From positions 1-17,779 of the forward strand of contig DGRN01000011.1 in NCBI GenBank assembly GCA_002391075.1: DNA of 17,779 bases, given 5' to 3'. The notes beneath the pieces are model-generated. The model did not search any database and had not been told where the DNA came from. It was given only the letters and a program-made list of their open reading frames with translations. Below, piece by piece: positions 1-7,897 of this stretch (its first letter is position 1; each line of letters begins with the position of its first letter). The position numbers and the translations under genes are program-made. The DNA is from Candidatus Saccharibacteria bacterium UBA4387 (GTDB taxonomy: Bacteria; Patescibacteriota; Saccharimonadia; Saccharimonadales; Saccharimonadaceae).

Positions 1-747
1 TTTAAATTACGCTATCAAGGTTCGGTTTTGGGTTATTTTTGGGCTATTTTGCGCCCGATGCTGATGTTTGTCATCATGTATCTTGTTTTCTCAAAATTTC
101 TGCGCTTCGGCGATTCGATTCCGCATTATCCAGTCTATCTACTTGCGGGAACTGTTTTTTGGAATTTCTTCACTGAATGTGCTGGGCAGGGCATCCACGC
201 AATCATTATGCGCGGCGATCTAATTCGTAAAATTAGTTTCCCGAAATGGATTATCGTTATTTCTACTACCGCCACTGCGCTTATTAACCTCGCCATCAAT
301 ATCGGCGTCATCATTATCTTTGCGCTGATAAACGGCGTCACGCCTAGCTGGACTTGGCTCTTAATTATTCCTTCCGTTATCGAACTTTACGCGCTCGCTC
401 TAGGTATTTCCTTCCTACTTGGCGCTATTAACGTAAAATACCGCGACATCAGCTCGATTTGGGAGGTTATTACTCAGGCGCTTTTCTATGCTGTGCCGAT
501 TATTTACCCCATCTCGATGGTTGGCGAAACAAGTATCTTCGCCGCTCGCGTTCTCCTCTTAAATCCTATTGCGCAGGTTATACAGGATGTCCGCTATAAT
601 CTAATCACCACAGAAACTATCACAACCTGGAACTACTACGGTTCTTGGTGGAGCAAACTCATCCCTATCTTTATTGTTATAGCGCTTCTCGTAGCCGCGT
701 CTCTCTATTTTCGCAAAAAATCCAAATACTTTGCGGAGGAAATCTAA
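1..747 (+). CDS. ABC-2 type polysaccharide exporter permease, Wzm/TagG family (5' end outside window)
   Basis: This is the membrane subunit of an ABC exporter that moves a lipid-linked polysaccharide (O-antigen or teichoic-acid type) across the cytoplasmic membrane. The reading frame is open from base 1. A TTG at 28 could be taken as a start, but the upstream codons read FKLRYQGSVLG, which matches the conserved Wzm/TagG segment just before the first membrane helix (LKxRYKxSxLGxLW), so the true start lies before the window. About 248 residues are visible, with around six hydrophobic stretches, including the FYAVPIIYPISMV segment typical of the family. The stop codon TAA directly abuts the ATG of the ATPase gene, so the two form an operon and surely a complex. 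The family assignment is firm; the exact substrate cannot be read from this subunit. Confidence 0.9.
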   Translation, partial: FKLRYQGSVLGYFWAILRPMLMFVIMYLVFSKFLRFGDSIPHYPVYLLAGTVFWNFFTECAGQGIHAIIMRGDLIRKISFPKWIIVISTTATALINLAINIGVIIIFALINGVTPSWTWLLIIPSVIELYALALGISFLLGAINVKYRDISSIWEVITQALFYAVPIIYPISMVGETSIFAARVLLLNPIAQVIQDVRYNLITTETITTWNYYGSWWSKLIPIFIVIALLVAASLYFRKKSKYFAEEI

Positions 748-1482
748 ATGTCAGAATACGCAATCCGTGTTAAGAATATTCACAAAAGCTTCAAACTCCC
801 AACTGAGCGCTCGGCTGGCCTCAAGCAGGCGATTTTCAACGCGCTCAAAGGCATTCGTGGCTACAAAGAGCAAAAAGTCCTGCGTGGTGTCAGCTTTGAC
901 ATAAAAAAGGGCGAATTCGTCGGCATCGTTGGCCGTAACGGTAGCGGCAAATCTACACTGCTCAAAACCATCTCGCAGATTTATTATCCAGAGAAAGGTA
1001 GCATAGAAATCAATGGCACACTCATTCCGTTCATTGAGCTAGGCGTTGGCTTTGATCCGGAGCTAACCGGTCGCGAAAACATTTACCTCAACGGCGCTCT
1101 CCTCGGCTTCTCAAACGAAGAAATCGATGACATGTATGATGAAATCGTCGACTTTGCCGAACTTCGCGATTTTATGGATCAGAAACTCAAAAATTTCTCG
1201 TCCGGCATGCAAGTTCGCCTCGCATTTTCTATCGCGATTCGCGCCAAAGGCGACATTCTGATTCTCGACGAAGTTCTGGCGGTCGGCGATGCGGACTTCC
1301 AGGCTAAATGTAATGACTATTTCAAATCTCTACGCGGCCAGCAAACTGTCGTTCTTGTAACCCACTCGATGGAAAACGTCAAAAAATTCTGCGACCGCGC
1401 CATCATGATAGAGAAGGGCAAAATCGTCATCGACGGCAAGCCAGAAAAAGTTGCCGCCGCCTATGAAAACCTCTGGAAATAA
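748..1482 (+). CDS. ABC transporter ATP-binding protein, Wzt/TagH family, short form
   Basis: This is the ATPase that powers the upstream permease for export of a surface polysaccharide. The 244 residues contain Walker A GRNGSGKST at about 62-70, the ABC signature FSSGMQ at 150-155, Walker B ILILDEV at 170-176 with catalytic Glu175, and the switch His in VTHSM (206). The IPFIELGVGFDPELTGRENIY stretch after Walker A is characteristic of the Wzt/TagH/KpsT group. The protein ends right after the nucleotide-binding domain, so the C-terminal glycan-binding domain of O9a-type Wzt proteins is missing; export is then probably not gated by recognition of a modified chain end. A GGAGG ribosome-binding site at 735-739 lies 8 nt before the ATG, inside the end of the permease gene. 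A strong terminator follows. Confidence 0.93.
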   Translation: MSEYAIRVKNIHKSFKLPTERSAGLKQAIFNALKGIRGYKEQKVLRGVSFDIKKGEFVGIVGRNGSGKSTLLKTISQIYYPEKGSIEINGTLIPFIELGVGFDPELTGRENIYLNGALLGFSNEEIDDMYDEIVDFAELRDFMDQKLKNFSSGMQVRLAFSIAIRAKGDILILDEVLAVGDADFQAKCNDYFKSLRGQQTVVLVTHSMENVKKFCDRAIMIEKGKIVIDGKPEKVAAAYENLWK

Positions 1483-1484
1483 AA

Positions 1485-1507
1485 AATAACCCCGCGCAGG
1501 GGTTATT
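1485..1507. terminator. Bidirectional Rho-independent terminator
   Basis: The arms AATAACCCC (1485-1493) and GGGGTTATT (1499-1507) are perfectly complementary around a 5-nt GCGCA loop. The stem is extended by A-rich sequence on the left and a T run on the right, so it can act in both directions. It sits exactly between the convergent ATPase gene, which ends at 1482, and the glf gene, whose stop is at 1511-1513. It is the only clear intrinsic terminator I see in the window. Confidence 0.92.
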
Positions 1508-1510
1508 TTT

Positions 1511-2647
1511 TTAATCAAGTGTTTTGGCTAAATCTAGCGCATTCTTAATCGCGACATCCATATCCCAATAACGGAAAGCGCCAAGACGACCGCCCAGAAC
1601 CATATTCGGATACTTTTCTTTGGCAAGCTCGACATACTTCTGGTACAGAGCCTCACTTTCCTCGTTATTGACCGGATAATAAGCCTCGCCACCCTTCTTA
1701 AAATCGGCTGGATATTCCCGGCAAAGATACGACATTTTCTGATTAACAATCTCAGGCTGATGAATCTGATAATACTTATAATCATGCGTGCGAGTATAAG
1801 GCACATCTGCGCTAGCTTCGTTAATCACGGCCTCGCCTAGCGAATTCGTGCTTTTTTCTTCTTCAAAGCGCAAGCTGCGATACGGCAATACGCCCAACTC
1901 GTAATCGAGCAGCTGGTCGACCTGGCCACAGTAAATAATCTTCTTGTCTGCTGGAATTTTGCTTGCGATATCCTTAAAATCGACGCCCGTGCGAACCTCA
2001 ATCTTGTCATTATCCAAGATATTCGCCACCATTTTCGTATAGCCGTCTTTTGGAATACCCTGGTGCTTTGCGGTCATAAAATAACGATTATCATGACTAT
2101 AGCGCACCGGAATTCGCTTCAGAATTTCTGCAGAAAGATTTTTTGCGCTTGTATTCCACTGTTTTTCGGTGTAATTCTTCAAAAACGCTTCATAGAGTTT
2201 CGATCCAACCAAAGAACGGCCTTTTTCGTCGAAATTTTTCGGATTCTCGATTTTTTCTTTTGCCGCCTCATTAGCCACGAATTTCTCGACCTCCTCGGCG
2301 CCCATATCTGTACCGTAGAGCAAGTTTACCGTGTCTAGATTAATCGGCATCGGGTAAAGTTTGCCCTCGTAGCGAGTGTTTACCGTGTGGACGTAATCGT
2401 TAAAATCAGCATATTTCGTAATGTAATCCCAAACCTCGTCGGATTCGGTGTGGAAAATGTGCGACCCATATTTGTGCACCTCAATGCCGGTCTCTTTGTC
2501 CGTATAGCTATAGATATTACCGGCAATATGATCGCGCTTCTCGACCACGAGTATCGAATGGCCTTTTTGAGCTAGTTGTTGTGCGACGATCGCACCAAAA
2601 ATACCGGCGCCCGCCACAATATAATCAAAATCTTTCACGGCTTTCAT
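1511..2647 (-). CDS. glf: UDP-galactopyranose mutase
   Basis: This flavoenzyme interconverts UDP-galactopyranose and UDP-galactofuranose in the cytoplasm and so supplies galactofuranose (Galf) for surface glycans. I chose the ATG at 2647 (378 residues, the usual length). A longer reading to 2728 would add 27 residues in front of the FAD-binding fold and has no promoter support. The Rossmann motif GAGIFG is at about 13-18, followed by the VVEKRDHIAGN segment; KYGSHIFHT at 59-67 is the family-typical flavin/substrate region, and RIPVRYSHDNRYF is the conserved substrate-binding stretch. A promoter with TTGACA, 17-bp spacing and TATAAA ends 7 nt before this ATG, implying an almost leaderless message. 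Neighbouring transport and glycosyltransferase genes place it in a surface polysaccharide cluster. Confidence 0.95.
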   Translation of the reverse strand: MKAVKDFDYIVAGAGIFGAIVAQQLAQKGHSILVVEKRDHIAGNIYSYTDKETGIEVHKYGSHIFHTESDEVWDYITKYADFNDYVHTVNTRYEGKLYPMPINLDTVNLLYGTDMGAEEVEKFVANEAAKEKIENPKNFDEKGRSLVGSKLYEAFLKNYTEKQWNTSAKNLSAEILKRIPVRYSHDNRYFMTAKHQGIPKDGYTKMVANILDNDKIEVRTGVDFKDIASKIPADKKIIYCGQVDQLLDYELGVLPYRSLRFEEEKSTNSLGEAVINEASADVPYTRTHDYKYYQIHQPEIVNQKMSYLCREYPADFKKGGEAYYPVNNEESEALYQKYVELAKEKYPNMVLGGRLGAFRYWDMDVAIKNALDLAKTLD

Positions 2648-2683
2648 ACTATAATTTATAATATGAATTCTCAAAAATGTCAA
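2648..2683 (-). promoter_or_regulatory. glf promoter, near leaderless
   Basis: Read on the - strand, a perfect -35 TTGACA (2683-2678) is followed by a 17-bp spacer and a -10 TATAAA (2660-2655), then 7 nt and the ATG at 2647. The expected start of transcription is about 1 nt before the ATG, and no ribosome-binding site fits in between. This supports the short Glf start. The rest of the 84-bp gap to the upstream glycosyltransferase gene shows no other signal. Confidence 0.75.
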
Positions 2684-2731
2684 TAGGGCATTAAATCCAA
2701 AACCATCGCTCGTCGCCACGCAAAACAAGCT

Positions 2732-3709
2732 TTACCGCTTCAAAAATTCGCGCAAGCTCAAAAAGCAATAATATAACTGTGGCGGAAAGTGCAAAATCAC
2801 CGTCAATGCCGTCCAGTATCTTTTAGGAAAATAACTTTTCTCGAGCAGGCCGCTCTTCTTAGCTGCCGCAAACTCCGCTCTCATCTCCTTCATAAAACTC
2901 AGCGCCGCCTTCTTAGGTAAACGAATCAAATTCCAGTGATAAGCGCCAAATTTCGCTACCTGCTCATACTTCGATACTTTCTCGGGTGCACTGTTGTCTA
3001 TCAAAAAACGCTCAATCTCGGCAAATTCCTGCTGCACGAAGCGCACTTTCTTATCGCTCTTAACTGAAGAATTCGCATTGTCGGTCCTGTAGTGCAGATA
3101 AGCCTTCTTTGTATATGCAATCCGCTTCGCCATGGCCAGAGCCTTAAAATTAAAACCCGTATCCTGATAAGACGCGCCCGGTGTTGGCAGAAAACGAATC
3201 TTATTCTTCGTCAAATAATCTTTACGGTACAGCCCTGACCAAATCGCCGGCTCCTCCAATAAAATCGCGCAATTTTCCAAAATCGACATCGCGTGCCCAG
3301 TTTTTTGCTCTCGAACCGACTTATGCACTTCGTCGATTCCGTCGTGATGGTAAAAATAATTACTTCTCACAATCTCCGCATCGCATTTTTCGGCTAACTC
3401 AAGCATTTTTTCAAACATATTCGGCTCAGCAAAATCATCCGCCTCCACGATGCCTACATATTTACCACGCGCCATCTCCAACGCGCGATTCATGCTATCG
3501 CCATATCCGCTATTTTTCTTGTCAAGCAGCACGAAACGCTTATCTTTCTTCAAGAAACTCTGAATAATTTTTAACGATCCATCCGTCGACCCATCATTTA
3601 TACAAATAAACTCAGCATCTCTAAGCGTCTGCGCATGTAAACTCTTCAAACATTGCTCTAAAAAAATCTCGGCATTATAAATCGGCACTAGCACAGAAAC
3701 AGATTTCAT
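2732..3709 (-). CDS. Family 2 glycosyltransferase (GT-A fold)
   Basis: This is an inverting glycosyltransferase that transfers a sugar from a nucleotide donor during surface polysaccharide synthesis at the cytoplasmic face of the membrane. The ATG at 3709 gives 325 residues starting MKSVSVLVPIYNAE, the canonical GT2 beginning; an in-frame start six codons upstream overlaps the -10 box and is unlikely. INDGSTDGS at about 38-45 is the nucleotide-binding motif and EADDF at 89-93 carries the metal-binding DxD-type acids. The C-terminal 40 residues include a hydrophobic patch (TVILHFPPQLYYCFL) that may sit on the membrane. It is followed on the same strand by glf after 84 bp with its own promoter. 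The sugar is not predictable, although galactofuranosyl transfer is possible from context. Confidence 0.88.
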   Translation of the reverse strand: MKSVSVLVPIYNAEIFLEQCLKSLHAQTLRDAEFICINDGSTDGSLKIIQSFLKKDKRFVLLDKKNSGYGDSMNRALEMARGKYVGIVEADDFAEPNMFEKMLELAEKCDAEIVRSNYFYHHDGIDEVHKSVREQKTGHAMSILENCAILLEEPAIWSGLYRKDYLTKNKIRFLPTPGASYQDTGFNFKALAMAKRIAYTKKAYLHYRTDNANSSVKSDKKVRFVQQEFAEIERFLIDNSAPEKVSKYEQVAKFGAYHWNLIRLPKKAALSFMKEMRAEFAAAKKSGLLEKSYFPKRYWTALTVILHFPPQLYYCFLSLREFLKR

Positions 3710-3721
3710 AGCCCTATTATA
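3710..3721 (-). promoter_or_regulatory. -10 box of the GT2 gene, leaderless spacing
   Basis: On the - strand a perfect TATAAT (3721-3716) is followed by exactly 6 nt and the ATG at 3709, so transcription should begin at the A of the start codon. No convincing -35 box was found at 16-18 bp spacing. It forms one half of a divergent promoter region with the pyruvyl transferase gene. Confidence 0.6.
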
Positions 3722-3745
3722 CCCCAATGCTCGCCCGGCTTCCTA

Positions 3746-3768
3746 TGCTATAATTCTAAGCGAAAACT
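3746..3768 (+). promoter_or_regulatory. Extended -10 promoter of the pyruvyl transferase gene
   Basis: TG at 3746-3747, one base, then a perfect TATAAT (3749-3754) form an extended -10 element 14 nt before the ATG at 3769. This predicts a leader of about 8 nt, slightly longer than elsewhere in the window. No -35 box is evident. The element lies back to back with the GT2 promoter in a 59-bp gap. Confidence 0.6.
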
Positions 3769-5118
3769 ATGATTATAAAGATAAAAAAGAGCGACGACGA
3801 AGAAGGGCAGGAACGCATCCTAGAAGCACTCGATGCTATTAACCATCGCCTAGACAATCTCGATAAGCGTATTGCGAACCTCGAATCGCAAGTTTTCGCA
3901 ACGAAAAACGATTTTTCCTGGCTCGCATCGCTTTATCAAAGCGACCGCGCGACTATTTCTTCGGAATATGTCTTTAAGCTTGGTACGGAAACAAATAAAG
4001 AAAAAATCCTCATCTGTGGTTACTATGGCGCCCGTAACGGCGGCGATGAATTAATGCTTTGGTTTCTTCTAAACACCATCCCGCAGAACAAAGATGTGAC
4101 GATTTTGCTTTCACGTAATGAAAGACTCGATGCTGCCGTATATTTCCCATTCAAAACCATCCACTATGCTAGTAAAGTCGACGACTGCGCGGCGCTAGCT
4201 CGCGAATTTGATACGATTATTCTTGGTGGCGGCACAACGCTTGACGATACCGATTATGATAATTCAGGTGCCCGCAATCAGCTCGCGTATATCGAGCTAA
4301 CAGTTTCCAGACTCGCACTTCAGGTTGGCAAAAAAGTCATAGTGTTCGGCCTCAGTGCCAACAAAAACCTCACGAACCCGCGATTTATCGAAGAACTAAA
4401 AACGCTCGTAGATGGCGCGGATTATTTCTCGTTGCGAGATAAAAACAGCTTTAATACTTTCGCTAAAGCCGGCATCGATACGAAGAAAATCAAGCTTATC
4501 GACGATTTGGCTCTTGGCAACACTTATGAAACTGTTAAAAGAGAGCAGACCGAACATGTTGTCGGTCTGGTAGTCGTTCGATATTTCGAAAATGATGACA
4601 TGCTCAATGCTCTAATCGAGCACACTGTAGAATACTACGAGTCAAAGCAACAGCCAACCATTATTCGGCTAACAACCTTCTTCGATAATAACGACCATGA
4701 TTTACATTTATTCGACGAAACCATCAAGCGCTACGAAGGTGGCGGGCGGAGTAGGGTTAAACTTGAAATAACCAACACTAAGCTAGACGTCGCTGGCATC
4801 GCGAGTGCTCTTGATAGTTGCGATACGATCGTCTCCATGCGTTACCACGCCACTCTAATTGCCGGCTTTGCACTCGGTAAAAAAGTTCTTTGTGTCAATC
4901 TCGGCGACACGCATGCGCATTATCACAATAAGAATAAATACATCAAAGACAACTATCTTCCAGGTCTCACCTCTATCAACTACCAAGACATTAATAACAA
5001 GGACAAATTTTTCGAATCGCTCGACGAAGCCGAGCGCCAAACTCCAAAAATCGACGAAAAACGGCTGCGATCTATCCGCAACCGTCTCCGTAAACTTGTC
5101 CGAGATAAATTAGCCTAA
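3769..5118 (+). CDS. Polysaccharide pyruvyl transferase family protein (CsaB/WcaK-like)
   Basis: Family members transfer a pyruvyl group from phosphoenolpyruvate to a sugar in a cell-wall or capsular glycan, adding a negative charge; in CsaB-type systems this anchors S-layer proteins. The 449 residues begin with a short heptad-rich coiled coil (about 13-43, ILEALDAINHRLDNLDKRI). The transferase domain then starts with ICGYYGARNGGDELM (82-96), continues with IILGGGTTLDD (150-160), and ends with the hallmark VSMRYHATLIAGFALGKKVL (355-374), where the Arg-His pair is typical of the active site. The coiled coil is not part of the usual domain and may mediate oligomer or partner binding. It converges on the lysozyme-like gene with only 26 bp between and no visible terminator. 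The family call is strong; pyruvylation as such is inferred, because some members use other donors. Confidence 0.85.
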   Translation: MIIKIKKSDDEEGQERILEALDAINHRLDNLDKRIANLESQVFATKNDFSWLASLYQSDRATISSEYVFKLGTETNKEKILICGYYGARNGGDELMLWFLLNTIPQNKDVTILLSRNERLDAAVYFPFKTIHYASKVDDCAALAREFDTIILGGGTTLDDTDYDNSGARNQLAYIELTVSRLALQVGKKVIVFGLSANKNLTNPRFIEELKTLVDGADYFSLRDKNSFNTFAKAGIDTKKIKLIDDLALGNTYETVKREQTEHVVGLVVVRYFENDDMLNALIEHTVEYYESKQQPTIIRLTTFFDNNDHDLHLFDETIKRYEGGGRSRVKLEITNTKLDVAGIASALDSCDTIVSMRYHATLIAGFALGKKVLCVNLGDTHAHYHNKNKYIKDNYLPGLTSINYQDINNKDKFFESLDEAERQTPKIDEKRLRSIRNRLRKLVRDKLA

Positions 5119-5144
5119 GACTACAACCTCAATATCAGCCGTTT

Positions 5145-7181
5145 TCACTGCGAGATGTTTAGTAGCGATTCCTCGGTGCAACTATGAGAATCGTTCGCCA
5201 CATCCCATTCAGTCAGCAAGCATCTCCCAACTACATCGCCGACACCATTGGCGATGTTCGTTTTCTTGACAAACCAGCGCCACTCGCCGCCATAAAGCGG
5301 GTTACCATAATTAATCTCGCCCGTATCATAAAAATGCTTATAGGCATTCTTCGCAAAAGTTAATCTCGTACGTCCGCCCAAATCGGTCAAAACCTCGCCC
5401 AAATCTTCACGCTTCACGCACAGATTCCGACCGCTAGCTCTATCCGACTCTACGACTAAGCACGGATAAGACCCGTCGCTTCCGCGATAATAGGCTTTCT
5501 TGGTAACATAAAGCCGCTCGCCTTTTGCGACGCTTTCGCCCGCAGTCAAATTTACGAAATCGCGCTTCTGCGTGTCTCTCACGACGACCATCTCGCGCGG
5601 TGTATTCAAATCCGCCATGGTCTCCATTGTATCGTCGTAGTTAACGCATCCGCCGTTGTTTTCGCGACAGACAAACATTCCGATAGGCGTATAAATTTTC
5701 TCATTGAAATAATACGTGCCGCTAAATTTTGCACCTCTTTTACCGGTTGCCGGATCGATGAAATAACTGCTATTGTTTCTATCTTTCATATAGCGCGGAT
5801 ATGCTGAAGTAATCTTCTCGGCTCCGAATTCTGTCAGGCTATTTAACGTTACGCATCGATTCTCAGCCTCGCCCTCTAACCGGACGCAGTTTTCACCCTC
5901 TGGCGTATAGACCTTTTGCGTATAATATCCTACCTTTGGCGCATCACCGACTACGTTTCTGGTTCGCAAATCGATAATTTTTGTTCCAGGCGTCGCCATT
6001 ATATAGCGCGGTTTTGCAGCGCTCATCCAGCCCCAGTTCGTTTCTTCCAAATCCTCATACAGGACACACCTCTGAGCGTTCGCATCCGTATCGTCCTTGG
6101 TTCTCAAACAAAGCTTCCCGTCTTTCACGCCTTTCGACGAATAATACTGGGTTACGCCCGCGCCAATCGGCGTTGTAGAATTGTTGCTCAAATCATAAAT
6201 TAAGGTATCGCGGCTCGTTGTCATATATCTCGGCGTAACCGACGGCTCCCAATGGATTTCTCGAATAACAGGACTTCCGAACCATTCCGCGAAATACATA
6301 AAGAAATTGCGATTGCCATAAGATCCGCAATAAGATGTCCCAGGATAATTCGCTAGCGCCGCATCATTTGGCGTATAGGGCGTATAGATATACAGAGATG
6401 TCGTCGCGACGTTCTCCAAGTACACATTTTTGCGCCCGCAAGACCAATCTGGCGAGTAGAGAATCGCATTATTTGAATACGGACGATAATTATAGCTATA
6501 AATATGGCTTCTGTAATAATTTAGCTGCCAAGCTGCCATCATTGTCTGATTGTAAAAACCAAAATATTTCGAATCGCAAGGCGCACCATCAGGACATGCG
6601 TAACCCATTACGGTATTATATTCCCATTTCAGTGGCCAATTATCACCCCAAACATAGCTTTCTTTCTTCAAAAGCACGAGCAAAACCTGCGGATTTATAT
6701 TATATTTATGCGCCGCTTCGTAAATAATCTGCGCCGCAGAAACCATGCCTGGTCTAATTTCGCCATTAGTCTCATACAGAGTCTCGTGCGTCTCTGGATT
6801 CTCGTAGTATCTGTTCACGCAAACGTACGGCGCGTCGTGATACTTGCTATTTCCGGCCTCCCGCATCATTCGCGCGTATTCTCGCCGACTTGTATTTGAT
6901 GGAACCGCACGGCCATTTATGTATCGGCCACCACCAACTGCGCCTTCGCCCCAAAAATCACACGACGGCGAATATTTATCCAGATGCGCCTGAATCTGCT
7001 CGACCGTCATCGTGTTTGGATTATAAAAAACCTCATCATCGATAATTCTGCCGGCCAAAAAATCCGTCGCCTTCACAGCCTCCGATTTCGGCTGATTCGC
7101 AATCATCAGGCCGAAAAAAGTCGCCGCAAAAGCTGCCGTCCCGGCAATAATACTAATTGACTTTAAATTTAACCTTCTCAC
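5145..7181 (-). CDS. Secreted lysozyme-like (transglycosylase-fold) protein with five C-terminal Cys-pair repeats
   Basis: This is a probable exported cell-wall-active protein. Numbering from the GTG at 7187 (680 aa), residues 10-32 form a signal peptide or membrane anchor. Residues about 148-225 look like a goose-lysozyme/SLT-type domain: AAQIIYEAAHKYNINPQVLL leads to KKES, with Glu176 as candidate catalytic acid, then NTVMGYACPDGAPCDSKYFG and AAWQLNYYR. Residues about 319-678 comprise five degenerate repeats of roughly 70 residues, most starting PRYM/PRYI, each with a Cys pair: 360/374, 434/445, 507/514, 576/590, 656/670. These are probably disulfide-bonded beta modules for wall or glycan binding. 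The GTG at 7181 is preferred because GGAGG (7192-7188) lies 6 nt upstream. The gene overlaps the upstream Ig-like gene, so translation is coupled. Enzymatic activity is inferred. Confidence 0.72.
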   Translation of the reverse strand: MRRLNLKSISIIAGTAAFAATFFGLMIANQPKSEAVKATDFLAGRIIDDEVFYNPNTMTVEQIQAHLDKYSPSCDFWGEGAVGGGRYINGRAVPSNTSRREYARMMREAGNSKYHDAPYVCVNRYYENPETHETLYETNGEIRPGMVSAAQIIYEAAHKYNINPQVLLVLLKKESYVWGDNWPLKWEYNTVMGYACPDGAPCDSKYFGFYNQTMMAAWQLNYYRSHIYSYNYRPYSNNAILYSPDWSCGRKNVYLENVATTSLYIYTPYTPNDAALANYPGTSYCGSYGNRNFFMYFAEWFGSPVIREIHWEPSVTPRYMTTSRDTLIYDLSNNSTTPIGAGVTQYYSSKGVKDGKLCLRTKDDTDANAQRCVLYEDLEETNWGWMSAAKPRYIMATPGTKIIDLRTRNVVGDAPKVGYYTQKVYTPEGENCVRLEGEAENRCVTLNSLTEFGAEKITSAYPRYMKDRNNSSYFIDPATGKRGAKFSGTYYFNEKIYTPIGMFVCRENNGGCVNYDDTMETMADLNTPREMVVVRDTQKRDFVNLTAGESVAKGERLYVTKKAYYRGSDGSYPCLVVESDRASGRNLCVKREDLGEVLTDLGGRTRLTFAKNAYKHFYDTGEINYGNPLYGGEWRWFVKKTNIANGVGDVVGRCLLTEWDVANDSHSCTEESLLNISQ

Positions 7182-7809
7182 TCTCACCCTCCGAATAATT
7201 AGATTTGTATTTTAGTTGAACTGTCCACTCTCCCGCACCGAGTTCGGACATGGTATTTTTATATTCGTCGCTATCCTTTTCAAGAACCACAGCGTCACAA
7301 ACGCTATTTTTCGCGTTCGGTAAAATATCTTGCGTGAAAACTTTTTTGGCGTTTCCGTTCGTAACCTCAAAAGTGCATTCTCCGCTCTCATCCAAGACAT
7401 TAGTTATCTCGGCGGCAATGATAATATTTCCGGAATCCTCATCTGCGCCCGCAAATGTGATTTTTGGCTCGGCGACCTTTAAGCCAGCATTGTTCCTAGC
7501 CACTTCTTTCTTAGTTTCAGCTGCCTCAGCTGCCTCTTTAAGGTCGACTACCTCAGGTTCCGTATCCGTATCAGTCTTCTCGCCCTCGTCGCTCTTGCGT
7601 TCTTCTGCGCCTTCATTTTTCTGCTCAGCAACAATATACTCGGCCGTACTTAAATTTTCGCTTGCATTCAAATCGGTCTTCGTTGCTTCGCGATTATTCA
7701 AATAATGAATCACGCCAAAAGCGCCAAAACCAATCAGGGCAACCAAAAAAGTCGTGCCAATCATTTTAGTAAGTAAACTGCTGTTTTTTCTCCTATGTTT
7801 TCTTGTCAT
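7153..7809 (-). CDS. Membrane-anchored protein with acidic linker and Ig-like C-terminal domain, function unknown
   Basis: I do not recognise a named family. The 218 residues show a basic N-terminus (MTRKHRRKNSS), one membrane helix at about 16-36, an acidic Glu/Lys-rich flexible linker (about 45-108), and a C-terminal beta-rich domain (about 112-218) that looks Ig-like or fibronectin-like: KITFAGADEDSGNIIIAAEI, a Cys pair at 145/171, then GAGEWTVQLKYKSN and SEKVKFKVN. This is the layout of an extracellular domain held on a stalk. It is the first gene of an operon with the lysozyme-like protein, which overlaps its last 29-35 bp, so the two probably act together at the cell surface. A TATAGT box sits 6 nt before the ATG. 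Confidence 0.75.
   Translation of the reverse strand: MTRKHRRKNSSLLTKMIGTTFLVALIGFGAFGVIHYLNNREATKTDLNASENLSTAEYIVAEQKNEGAEERKSDEGEKTDTDTEPEVVDLKEAAEAAETKKEVARNNAGLKVAEPKITFAGADEDSGNIIIAAEITNVLDESGECTFEVTNGNAKKVFTQDILPNAKNSVCDAVVLEKDSDEYKNTMSELGAGEWTVQLKYKSNYSEGESEKVKFKVN
7182..7192 (-). promoter_or_regulatory. Shine-Dalgarno site that decides the start of the lysozyme-like gene
   Basis: On the - strand GGAGG (7192-7188) is followed by 6 nt and the GTG at 7181-7179. Another in-frame GTG at 7187 overlaps the site and is too close to use it. The site lies inside the last codons of the upstream gene. It is one of only two clear Shine-Dalgarno sites in the window, and both serve internal operon genes. 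Confidence 0.7.
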
Positions 7810-7821
7810 AGCTTCACTATA
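7810..7821 (-). promoter_or_regulatory. -10 box of the surface-protein operon, leaderless spacing
   Basis: On the - strand TATAGT (7821-7816) is followed by 6 nt and the ATG at 7809, which predicts a leaderless transcript for the two-gene operon. No strong -35 box is visible. It shares an 88-bp divergent region with the giant protein gene. Confidence 0.55.
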
Positions 7822-7855
7822 ATTAAATCATTTTTTCATAGAAAGCACAAGCGCC

Positions 7856-7897
7856 TTGCATTTGCGAAAACAAACATGTTATTATTTAAAATGTAAA
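7856..7897 (+). promoter_or_regulatory. Promoter of the giant membrane protein gene
   Basis: TTGCAT (7856-7861), an 18-bp spacer and an extended -10 TGtTATTAT (7877-7885) precede the ATG at 7898 by 12 nt, giving a leader of about 6 nt. A second candidate, TAAAAT (7887-7892), ends 5 nt before the ATG and would make the message leaderless. No ribosome-binding site is present. A longer reading from the TTG at 7856 would start inside the -35 box and is unlikely. Confidence 0.5.

Noticed and set aside
2648..2728. N-terminal extension of Glf by 27 residues
   Set aside because: The extension has no similarity to the FAD fold, runs through a clear TTGACA/TATAAA promoter, and would make the protein longer than the family norm.
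3181..3567. Open frame of 128 codons on the + strand
   Set aside because: It lies entirely antisense to the well-supported GT2 gene, has no promoter and its translation looks like shadow coding.
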